Shown here in pieces: positions 1 through 4,973 of a DNA stretch of 5,135 nucleotides. How positions within the stretch are numbered: position 1 is the stretch's first letter; every line of letters begins with the position of its first letter. The stretch covers positions 1 to 5,135 of the forward strand of contig JANXTD010000657.1 in the NCBI GenBank assembly GCA_025352585.1. The letters run 5' to 3'. The DNA comes from Fimbriiglobus sp. GTDB lineage: Bacteria; Planctomycetota; Planctomycetia; Gemmatales; Gemmataceae. The notes under the pieces were generated by a model. That model saw nothing but the letters and a program-made list of their open reading frames with translations, was not told the DNA's origin and did not search any database. A program made the translations under genes and the position numbers.

Positions 1-66
1 GTTCTTCGAGCGTTAGCGACCGGAGTTCGCGCGTCCAGCGTGCGAAGAACTCCGGTCGCTGACGCT
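1..66. repeat. Imperfect 20-bp inverted repeat, possibly part of a larger repeat cluster
   Basis: Bases 9-28 (AGCGTTAGCGACCGGAGTTC) and 47-66 are reverse complements at 19 of 20 positions, separated by 18 bases. The single mismatch (14 against 61) would be a G-U type wobble in RNA, so a long hairpin can form. Bases 1-8 (GTTCTTCG) also match the reverse complement of 43-50, which extends the right-hand arm on its inner side. This suggests that bases 1-8 are the end of a further copy lying mostly beyond the left edge, in the same orientation as 9-28. The repeat lies inside the open reading frame of the E2-like gene rather than between genes. There is no T-run, so it does not look like an intrinsic terminator. 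It resembles the dispersed palindromic (REP-like) repeats of bacterial genomes; membership of a genome-wide family is inferred. Confidence 0.75.
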
Positions 67-329
67 TCCGGCTCGCATTTCCGTTCAGAAACTGTGCTGC
101 CCGTCTGGTAGCGTAAGACTACGTCGCCGACCGTCAGCTTCTCGCCCGGCGTGCCGAGCGTCGCCGTGATCGCCCCCGCGAACGGCGACGGCACCTCCAT
201 CGTCGCCTTGTCCGACATCACCTCCAGCAAGCCCTGACCCCGCGAAACGGCGTCGCCGGGCTTCACCAGCCAGCGCAGCAACTCGACCTCGATCAGCCCT
301 TCGCCGACCGGCGGCAGTGCGAAGTCCAT
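1..329 (-). CDS. Lipoyl-domain protein, E2-type acyltransferase of a 2-oxoacid dehydrogenase complex (partial, C-terminus outside window)
   Basis: Translation from ATG at 329 gives 109 residues before the window edge. Residues 1-75 form a biotinyl/lipoyl-attachment domain: it opens MDFALPPVGEGL and carries the EVMSDKATMEVPSP motif, with Lys41 as the expected lipoylation site, followed by a glycine turn (FAG) and GDVVL at the end of the domain. Such domains carry acyl groups between the active sites of pyruvate or branched-chain 2-oxoacid dehydrogenase complexes. The start is supported by AAGGGGG four bases upstream and a 12-base gap to the E1 beta stop codon, so the two genes are probably co-transcribed. 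From about residue 82 the frame crosses the inverted repeat at 1-66 and encodes a Thr/Ala/Arg-rich stretch with no stop. E2 proteins have a flexible linker at this point, which may tolerate such an insertion. Whether a peripheral-subunit-binding and catalytic domain follow cannot be seen. A stand-alone lipoyl protein or a truncated gene remains possible. Confidence 0.85.
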   Translation of the reverse strand, partial: MDFALPPVGEGLIEVELLRWLVKPGDAVSRGQGLLEVMSDKATMEVPSPFAGAITATLGTPGEKLTVGDVVLRYQTGSTVSERKCEPEASATGVLRTLDARTPVANARR

Positions 330-341
330 GCGGCCCCCTTG

Positions 342-1403
342 TTAAACTTCGGCCGTGGCCAGCGTGCGCATGGCGTCGCGCAATGCGTCGGGCTGCGGCA
401 GCGTGTTGCGCTCGTACTCCTGGTTCAGCCCGATGCCGGGGACGTGCTTGCCCATGAGTAGCACCGGCTTCGTCACCAGGTCGTAGAAGTGGTCCTCGAT
501 CGCGCGCCGCAGCAGGTGCTCGCCGAAGTTGGTGACCTCGGTGTCTTCGTTGACGATCAGCAGGCGGCCGGTGCGCCCGAGGCTCTCGGAGACGGCCGGC
601 CAGTCGTAGGGGAAGATCGAGCGCAGGTCGATCACGTCGAACGCCAGCCCCTCGGCGGCCAACTCGTCGGCGGCGGCCACGCACATCAGCAGGTGCCGGC
701 CGTAGCTCACCACCGTGGCCGAGTCGCCGCGGCGCACGACACTCGCCTTGCCGATCGGCACGAAGTACGGCTCGACCGGCGGCCACTTCGGCACCCACTG
801 CGAGCGGTCGCCGACGGGGGCGTCGATGGCGCGCGACAGTTCGTCGGCGTCGGCCGGCTCGCCGGGCAGGCGCTGCGCGGCCGTGCCCTTGACGCGCAAC
901 AGCGCCTTCGGCAGCAGCACCAGGACGGGGTTGGGGTCTTCGATCGCGGAGAGCATCAGGCCGTAGGCGTCGAGCGGGTTCGACGGCATGACGACCTTCC
1001 ATCCCGGCAGCCGCGACGCCCAACTCTCGAAGCTGTGTGAGTGGTACAGGCTGCCGCGGATGCCCGCGCCCGAGGGCGTCATGACGACCATCGGCAGCGC
1101 GTAGTTGGCGGCCCCGGCCCAGCGCTGGTTGCCGGCGAGCTTGAGGAGGTCGAGGGTGTTGAAGGCGTAGTCGCAGAACTGGATCTCGCAGACCGGCTTG
1201 CCCCCGGCGTAGGCGATGCCCATCGCGGTGCCGACAATACCGCGCTCGTCGAGCGGCGAGTTCCACGCCTTCGCCAGCCCCTGGGTGGCCGTGAACACCC
1301 CCCCCAGCGGCGGGCCGACGTCCTCGCCGAAGATGTCAGTGACCCCGAGGTGCGTCTCCGCGTAATGCAGCGCGAGCCGGACGGCCTGGACGAGCGTCGC
1401 CAT
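342..1403 (-). CDS. 2-oxoacid dehydrogenase E1 component, beta subunit (transketolase-like, thiamine diphosphate-dependent)
   Basis: The 353-residue product has the usual E1 beta length (about 325-350) and both expected domains. Residues 1-175 form the thiamine-diphosphate Pyr domain: GEDVG (26-30), GGVF, then PLDERGIVGTAMG with Glu53 at the position of the conserved cofactor-activating glutamate, EIQFCDY (73-79) and YHSHSFESW, where His121 matches the conserved active-site histidine. The transketolase C-terminal domain follows (about 205-345), with VIDLRSIFPYD and LLIVNEDTEVTNFGEHL. With an alpha subunit it would decarboxylate a 2-oxoacid and pass the acyl group to the lipoyl arm of E2; the E2-like gene lies 12 bases downstream. 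The sequence does not decide between pyruvate and branched-chain substrates. The frame could open at 1496, but the ATG at 1403 is preferred: family homology begins there, the longer form would run into the divergent neighbour, and a TACAAT box lies six bases upstream. No E1 alpha gene is present upstream. Confidence 0.93.
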   Translation of the reverse strand: MATLVQAVRLALHYAETHLGVTDIFGEDVGPPLGGVFTATQGLAKAWNSPLDERGIVGTAMGIAYAGGKPVCEIQFCDYAFNTLDLLKLAGNQRWAGAANYALPMVVMTPSGAGIRGSLYHSHSFESWASRLPGWKVVMPSNPLDAYGLMLSAIEDPNPVLVLLPKALLRVKGTAAQRLPGEPADADELSRAIDAPVGDRSQWVPKWPPVEPYFVPIGKASVVRRGDSATVVSYGRHLLMCVAAADELAAEGLAFDVIDLRSIFPYDWPAVSESLGRTGRLLIVNEDTEVTNFGEHLLRRAIEDHFYDLVTKPVLLMGKHVPGIGLNQEYERNTLPQPDALRDAMRTLATAEV

Positions 1404-1409
1404 GCGGGG

Positions 1410-1415
1410 ATTGTA
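1410..1415 (-). promoter_or_regulatory. Putative -10 box TACAAT of the E1 beta gene; possible leaderless start
   Basis: On the minus strand TACAAT matches the -10 consensus TATAAT at five of six positions and is followed by ccccgc and then the ATG. The expected transcription start, about seven bases after the box, falls on the start codon, and no Shine-Dalgarno sequence is visible. A good -35 hexamer was not found at 16-18 bases. The same arrangement occurs in front of queC. Promoter function is inferred. Confidence 0.5.
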
Positions 1416-1482
1416 GTCCGTCAGCCGTGATCGACACGGAACGGGATGGACGCGGGGACGCTTGTCCAGGACAATGGGGCTA

Positions 1483-1487
1483 AGGAG
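1483..1487 (+). promoter_or_regulatory. Ribosome binding site AGGAG of the DUF4058 gene
   Basis: AGGAG lies seven bases before the ATG at 1495. It decides the start against the in-frame ATG at 1462, which has no comparable site and would add eleven residues before the conserved MPLVDHFHPPL opening. Confidence 0.8.
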
Positions 1488-1494
1488 TTCAGCC

Positions 1495-2205
1495 ATGCCG
1501 CTAGTCGATCACTTCCACCCGCCACTCGAAGGTCGCCGCCATTGGGAGTCCTTTCACGCCCAGTGGGCGTCTTGCCTCGTGGCGTCGCTCAACGCCTTGT
1601 TGCCAGACGACTACGTTGCAGAGTCGCAAGTTCACGCCGGGCCGCGGATCGAAGTCGATGTCGGGACCTTCCACGAGCCTCGGTTCAACACGAACGGAAA
1701 TGGCGTCGCTACCCTCTCCCCGAGCGTCGAGACACTGGCCCTCGCCGACTTAACCCTGGCGACGACGTTCCCTGCGGAGTACGGCGTTAACGTCTTCGAA
1801 ACCTCGGGCGGGCCGACACTCGTGGCAGCCATCGAACTCGTGTCGCCGGGGAACAAAGACCGCGACGAAACCCGCCAAGCTTTCGCCGCCAAGTGTGCGA
1901 CGTACATTAGGCGAGCGGTCGGGCTGATCGTCATTGACATGGTGACGAGTCGGCGCTCGCAACCCTTCGCGGAGTTGATGGCGCTCGCTTACCCTGAGCA
2001 GCCAGCCCCGGCCCCGATGCCGCTCACGGCCGTGTCGTACCGGCCCGTCCGGGTCAACGGAGCCGATTCGATCGAGGTCCGCTTCCGCCAACTCACCCTC
2101 GGGCAAGTTCTCCCGGCGTTGCCACTCGCTCTCGGCGGCTTGGGACACGTCATGGTCGATCTGGAGACAACGTACCAGGTCGCCCGCGGGAACTGCCGAG
2201 TCTAA
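1495..2205 (+). CDS. DUF4058 family protein (PD-(D/E)XK nuclease-like fold)
   Basis: The product has 236 residues. Its N-terminus (DHFHPPL, then RRHWESFHAQWA) and the segment VAAIELVSPGNKDR are recognised as typical of DUF4058 proteins, which I recall as being numerous in Gemmata-type planctomycetes and some cyanobacteria. The pattern Glu53-Val-Asp55, then Glu114 with Lys121 in IELVSPGNK, fits a restriction-endonuclease-like core related to the Uma2 group. The remaining helical part (AAKCATYIRRAVGLIVIDMVTSR) also suits that core. No biochemical role is established that I know of, so nuclease activity is only an inference from the fold. It has no signal peptide or membrane segment. The gene diverges from E1 beta across 91 bases and meets queD tail to tail with a four-base overlap of stop codons. 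Its codons look less extreme in third-position GC than those of its neighbours, consistent with a mobile or acquired single gene. Confidence 0.8.
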   Translation: MPLVDHFHPPLEGRRHWESFHAQWASCLVASLNALLPDDYVAESQVHAGPRIEVDVGTFHEPRFNTNGNGVATLSPSVETLALADLTLATTFPAEYGVNVFETSGGPTLVAAIELVSPGNKDRDETRQAFAAKCATYIRRAVGLIVIDMVTSRRSQPFAELMALAYPEQPAPAPMPLTAVSYRPVRVNGADSIEVRFRQLTLGQVLPALPLALGGLGHVMVDLETTYQVARGNCRV

Positions 2206-2684
2206 CCGCCCTCGCCCGCTGCCGGCCGGTATGTCGCGTAGGAGTTCTCGGCCTCCCACAGCGTCACCTCCACGATCGGCAAGCCGTGACTCTGGCCCTG
2301 CGCGTAGATCAGCCTCGCGATGTTCTCCGCCGTCGGGTTCACGTCCATCGTCACCACCGGCTCGCCGAGGCGGCGCAGTTCCGGCAGCACCGGGTCGTCG
2401 CGGTGCAGCAACATGCGGTGGTCGAGGTTCTCGTCGATCCAGCGGCCGATGACGCGCTTCACGTCGCCGAAGTCGATGACCATGCCCAGGGCGTCGAGGC
2501 CGCGGGTCTCGAGGGTGATGACCGCCTTGCCGTTGTGGCCGTGCAGGTTGCGGCACTTGCCGTCGTAGTTCAGCAGCCGGTGGCCGTAGCAGAAGTGTAC
2601 CTCCTTGGTCACGCGGTAGAACGCCGGCGCGGCCTCCGCCGTCGGGCCGAGGGGGAAGTCGAGGGGGGCCATCGGGGTCGGCAT
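2202..2684 (-). CDS. queD: 6-carboxy-5,6,7,8-tetrahydropterin synthase QueD
   Basis: QueD converts 7,8-dihydroneopterin triphosphate to 6-carboxytetrahydropterin, an early cytosolic step toward preQ0 and queuosine. The 160-residue product has the expected T-fold signatures: zinc ligands His35 (in HFCYGHRL) and His48/His50 in the CRNLHGHN motif, with Cys44 as the likely catalytic cysteine. DFGDVK (71-76), Asp88-His89 in LDHRMLL, NPTAENIA (116-123) and the late Glu144 in WEAENSYATY follow. About 20 extra residues, rich in Pro and Ala, precede the domain compared with short QueD proteins. The ATG at 2684 is chosen because GAGGA ends six bases before it; a TTG at 2690 would leave no spacing and an ATG at 2672 lacks a site. 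It follows queC by nine bases, which argues for translation from one transcript. QueD belongs to the 6-pyruvoyltetrahydropterin synthase family; the Cys-x3-His-Gly-His motif and the queC neighbour favour QueD over a PTPS. Confidence 0.93.
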   Translation of the reverse strand: MPTPMAPLDFPLGPTAEAAPAFYRVTKEVHFCYGHRLLNYDGKCRNLHGHNGKAVITLETRGLDALGMVIDFGDVKRVIGRWIDENLDHRMLLHRDDPVLPELRRLGEPVVTMDVNPTAENIARLIYAQGQSHGLPIVEVTLWEAENSYATYRPAAGEGG

Positions 2685-2690
2685 CGGCAA

Positions 2691-2695
2691 TCCTC
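2691..2695 (-). promoter_or_regulatory. Ribosome binding site GAGGA of queD
   Basis: GAGGA overlaps the TGA stop of queC (2694-2696) and stands six bases before the queD ATG at 2684. It suggests translational coupling and decides the start against the TTG at 2690. Confidence 0.7.
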
Positions 2696-3389
2696 AGTGG
2701 GCGTAGGTCGTGGGGTCGGGCAGGCCGGCGTCGCGGAAGCCGTGCCGCCGCTCCGCGCACTTGTTGCAGCGGCCGCAGTGCGACCCGCCCGCCGGGTCGA
2801 TGCACGAGAACGTGTGCGCGAGCGGCACGCCAACGCCACGCCGCAGCACGTCGGCCTTGCGCAAGCCCAGGTCGGCGTAGGGGCGCAGTACCCGCACCCG
2901 CCCGGCGACCGCGCGGCTGACCACCCCGGCGAAGCCGTCGTAGAAGGCGGCGTCGGCGTCGGGGAACGGGTTCGAGGCGAGCGGGGCCGTGGCGATCGCC
3001 GGGACGCGGTTCAGGTGGCACCAGAGCAGCGGCTTCGCCAACAGCAGCACGTTGCGGCCGGGCAGGAACACCGCGTCGTCGGGCGAGTCCGACGCGGGCA
3101 CGCCGTCGCCGGTGAGGCTCCAGTGCGCGCCGTACACGTCGGCGATCGGCTGGGCCAGCACGGTCAGCGGCCGCAGGTTGGGGGCGGCGACGGCGTCGAG
3201 GAAGCGGCGCAGGTACGCCAGTTCGACGGCCTCCCAGTGGGAGCCGACCTGCACGTAGACGGGGTGGACGGCCGCGAACGCCGTGACCGCCTCGGCCAGC
3301 AGGATCGCCGAGTCGAGGCCGCCGCTGACCAGCACGGCGAGCGGGCTGGGGTCGGGTTCGGGGGGCCAGGGCGGGGGCGCGGGTGCCAT
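2694..3389 (-). CDS. queC: 7-cyano-7-deazaguanine (preQ0) synthase QueC
   Basis: QueC uses ATP and ammonia to turn 7-carboxy-7-deazaguanine into preQ0, the precursor of queuosine in tRNA. The 231-residue product has the adenylating P-loop SGGLDS (22-27), the conserved PGRN segment (in FLPGRNVLLLAK), the SNPFPDA motif, and a zinc site Cys196-x8-Cys205-x2-Cys208-x2-Cys211 with the spacing known from QueC. The N-terminus is a proline-rich run of about 16 residues without family similarity. The P-loop is SGGLDS rather than the SGGQDS familiar from E. coli, suggesting a divergent subgroup. Two in-frame ATGs compete: 3398 (234 residues) and 3389. I choose 3389 because the first ATG overlaps a TACAAT box whose predicted transcription start lies at the second, and neither has a Shine-Dalgarno sequence. 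It is the first gene of a pair with queD; queE, needed for the step between them, is not in this window. Confidence 0.9.
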   Translation of the reverse strand: MAPAPPPWPPEPDPSPLAVLVSGGLDSAILLAEAVTAFAAVHPVYVQVGSHWEAVELAYLRRFLDAVAAPNLRPLTVLAQPIADVYGAHWSLTGDGVPASDSPDDAVFLPGRNVLLLAKPLLWCHLNRVPAIATAPLASNPFPDADAAFYDGFAGVVSRAVAGRVRVLRPYADLGLRKADVLRRGVGVPLAHTFSCIDPAGGSHCGRCNKCAERRHGFRDAGLPDPTTYAH

Positions 3390-3396
3390 GCGGGGC

Positions 3397-3402
3397 ATTG
3401 TA
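3397..3402 (-). promoter_or_regulatory. Putative -10 box TACAAT of queC-queD
   Basis: TACAAT on the minus strand is followed by gccccgc and the ATG at 3389, almost the same as the E1 beta start region. It lies in the short gap between the zinc-ribbon gene's stop (3418) and queC, so the queCD pair may have its own promoter instead of depending on read-through. No convincing -35 hexamer is visible. Function is inferred. Confidence 0.45.
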
Positions 3403-3417
3403 GGGGCCGGCGCGGCG

Positions 3418-4785
3418 TCACTCCCCGCCCGCGCCCATCGTCATGCTGTTGAACGACCCCATGATCGCCTTCGCCCCCGCGCCGGCGAGCGTCGAGACGG
3501 CGAAAGCGCACTCCTTCTGCTGGAGGTATTCGACGTTCTGCATGTACTCGTTGAAGACTTTCGCCGTCGAGATGAATTGCACGTTGGCGGCCTTGAGCTG
3601 GTTGGGAGCCTCGGACTCGTCGCCCTTGCCGAGGGGGCCGGTCTTGAGCGACTTGACTACGGCCGCGGCGGAGGGCCGGTCGGCGCACTCGAAGGCCACG
3701 CCGACGCGGACGCCGCCGCTGCCGGGCGACGACCAGACGCCGAACATCGGGGCCGCCTTCGACTTGTCGCAGATCACCGCGAAGTCCTTATCGACGACCT
3801 TCGTCGTGAGTTCCATGTAGTTGGCCAAGGCCCCGGTGTTGCGCATCAGCAGCCAGATCGAGCCGCGGATGATGACGCGGCCGGTGGCGTTGAGCTTGAG
3901 CGCGAACGAGTCGCCCTTGCCGCCCTTGCCCACCGTCGAGGCGGAGGCCATGCTGCCCTGGAGCGGGCCGGGCGCGAAGATGGCGACGATCCGCGGCGTC
4001 GGCAGGATCATGGTCGCCCCCGCCAGGATGCCGGGCGCGTTGGCGGGGAACCTGAAGCCGCGCTCGCCGTTGACCGGCGCGTCGGTCGCCCCCAGGCCCG
4101 CGGCGAGGACATCGGCTTTCATGGAGCGGGCGCTGCGGAAGACGTACATGGTGCCGCTCCCGCCGCCCGCCGGGCGCAGCTTGGCGATCATCAGGTAGTC
4201 GAGAAAGGTCTCCGCGTCATGCCCGGCGGCCTTGGCGAGGTGGTCGGTCGCGGCCTTGACCTCGAGCGTGTAGAACTTGGTGACCTCGTTGGCGTAGCCG
4301 GGGTACTTCGCCATCAGGCTGACGTTGACGCCGCGGACCCAGTTCACGTCGGCGGGGACGTAGGTCATCATCTCCTCGACCTTGCCGGCCCGGTTGAGGA
4401 AGTAGATCATCGTGAAGAACACAACAGTCAGGCCGCCGAAGCCGAAGGCGATGGCCGCGAGCAGGAACACCGGGTTGGTGACCTTCTTCTTGGCCTTGCG
4501 CTTCTTGCCCTTGTTGTTGGGGTTGGCGGTCTTGTCCACCGCGATCGACTTGGGCTTCTTGATGCCGGCCTTGGCCGCGTCGGCGGCCGGCTTGCGCGGG
4601 GCGTCGTCCTCGTCGTCGTCGCGGGGCCGGGCCGACTTGGCCCCCGCGGCGGCCTTGGCCTTGGCGGCGCGGGGCGGCACGAACAGCGTACCGCACTTCG
4701 AGCACTCGATCGGCGTCCCGGCGGGCGGGGCGTCGTCGAGGCGCAGCTTGGCCGCGCACTCCGGGCAGCGGATTTCAAACGGCAT
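3418..4785 (-). CDS. Zinc-ribbon, single-pass membrane protein of unknown function
   Basis: The product has 455 residues. Residues 5-36 form an MJ0042-type zinc ribbon with Cys7-x2-Cys10-x17-Cys28-x2-Cys31. Residues 39-104 are a disordered, charged linker: Ala/Lys-rich, then acidic (DDDEDD, 56-61), then strongly basic (KGKKRKAKKK, 92-101). Residues 105-130 form one hydrophobic membrane helix. By the positive-inside rule the zinc ribbon would be cytoplasmic and the roughly 325-residue C-terminal domain would lie outside the cytoplasmic membrane. That domain has no motif I recognise; it opens with YVPADVNWVRGVNV, resembling planctomycete proteins that begin such domains with a LPxD...V..VNV pattern (impression from memory). 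AAAGG stands six bases before the ATG at 4785. The frame extends to 4986, but the longer form would overlap the divergent gene and push the zinc ribbon away from the N-terminus. queC follows in the same direction. A sensor or anchored scaffold is possible, but the function is unknown. Confidence 0.85.
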   Translation of the reverse strand: MPFEIRCPECAAKLRLDDAPPAGTPIECSKCGTLFVPPRAAKAKAAAGAKSARPRDDDEDDAPRKPAADAAKAGIKKPKSIAVDKTANPNNKGKKRKAKKKVTNPVFLLAAIAFGFGGLTVVFFTMIYFLNRAGKVEEMMTYVPADVNWVRGVNVSLMAKYPGYANEVTKFYTLEVKAATDHLAKAAGHDAETFLDYLMIAKLRPAGGGSGTMYVFRSARSMKADVLAAGLGATDAPVNGERGFRFPANAPGILAGATMILPTPRIVAIFAPGPLQGSMASASTVGKGGKGDSFALKLNATGRVIIRGSIWLLMRNTGALANYMELTTKVVDKDFAVICDKSKAAPMFGVWSSPGSGGVRVGVAFECADRPSAAAVVKSLKTGPLGKGDESEAPNQLKAANVQFISTAKVFNEYMQNVEYLQQKECAFAVSTLAGAGAKAIMGSFNSMTMGAGGE

Positions 4786-4791
4786 GGCCGA

Positions 4792-4796
4792 CCTTT
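4792..4796 (-). promoter_or_regulatory. Ribosome binding site AAAGG of the zinc-ribbon gene
   Basis: AAAGG on the minus strand with a six-base spacer (tcggcc) precedes the ATG at 4785. It favours this start over the upstream in-frame codons as far as 4986. Confidence 0.55.
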
Positions 4797-4822
4797 GGCA
4801 ACGGGGAGGAGGCGCGACGCAC

Positions 4823-4855
4823 GGCGTGTCCCCGCCGATCTTACCGCGACACGCC
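4823..4855 (-). promoter_or_regulatory. 8-bp inverted repeat flanking a possible -10 box of the zinc-ribbon gene
   Basis: GGCGTGTC (4823-4830) and its exact reverse complement GACACGCC (4848-4855) are separated by 17 bases. The spacer holds TAAGAT on the minus strand (4838-4843), four of six matches to the -10 consensus, 52 bases upstream of the zinc-ribbon ATG. The arrangement could be an operator around the promoter, or chance in GC-rich DNA. Confidence 0.3.
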
Positions 4856-4920
4856 CCGTCGGGGCAAGGGGCCGCCCGGCGAATCGCCCCGGCCGGGGTG
4901 TGGCTCGCGCCACCGGAGCG

Positions 4921-4929
4921 TGGTATCAT
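4921..4929 (+). promoter_or_regulatory. Putative extended -10 promoter TGGTATCAT
   Basis: TATCAT (4924-4929) matches TATAAT at five of six positions and carries the extended -10 element TG one base before it. Transcription would start near 4936, giving a leader of about 38 bases to the ATG at 4974. No good -35 hexamer is visible, as is often acceptable for extended -10 promoters. A perfect palindrome CCCCGGCCGGGG (4887-4898) lies just upstream of where the -35 would be. Confidence 0.5.
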
Positions 4930-4930
4930 G

Positions 4931-4958
4931 CCCCTCCCCGGCCCCCTCTCCCCTCCCC
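4931..4958 (-). other. Putative G-quadruplex motif (C-rich on the plus strand)
   Basis: The plus strand has five C-runs of 4, 4, 5, 4 and 4 bases separated by loops of 1, 2, 3 and 1 bases. The minus strand, which is the template for the gene at 4974, therefore carries five G-runs of at least four with very short loops. This is a strong quadruplex pattern placed directly after the putative -10 box. Formation in the cell is not shown by sequence. Confidence 0.6.
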
Positions 4959-4973
4959 TCGGAGTCGCCCTCC

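Noticed and set aside
9..66. Inverted repeat as an intrinsic terminator or a transposon end
   Set aside because: It has no T-tract on either side, lies inside an open frame, and no transposase or target duplication is visible.
85..1266. Long minus-strand open frame of 393 residues
   Set aside because: Arg/Ala/Gly-rich product with no motif, in another frame over the clear E1 beta and lipoyl genes; a by-product of very high GC.
1404..1496. N-terminal extension of E1 beta to an ATG at 1496
   Set aside because: The 31 added residues have no family similarity and overlap the start of the divergent DUF4058 gene; the promoter-like box lies downstream of that ATG.
1750..3021. Long minus-strand open frame of 423 residues
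   Set aside because: It crosses DUF4058, queD and queC, all supported by motifs; Arg/Pro-rich composition typical of a shadow frame.
2286..3452. Long plus-strand open frame of 388 residues
   Set aside because: It is antisense to queD and queC, rich in Val/Arg/Ala/Gly, with no recognisable domain.
3443..4198. Two plus-strand frames antisense to the zinc-ribbon gene
   Set aside because: No motifs or start signals; the opposite strand has a zinc ribbon, a membrane helix and a ribosome binding site.
4853..4865. GCCCCGTCGGGGC hairpin-like palindrome
   Set aside because: It has no following T-run and lies between two divergent gene starts, so it is not a terminator; with this composition it may be chance.
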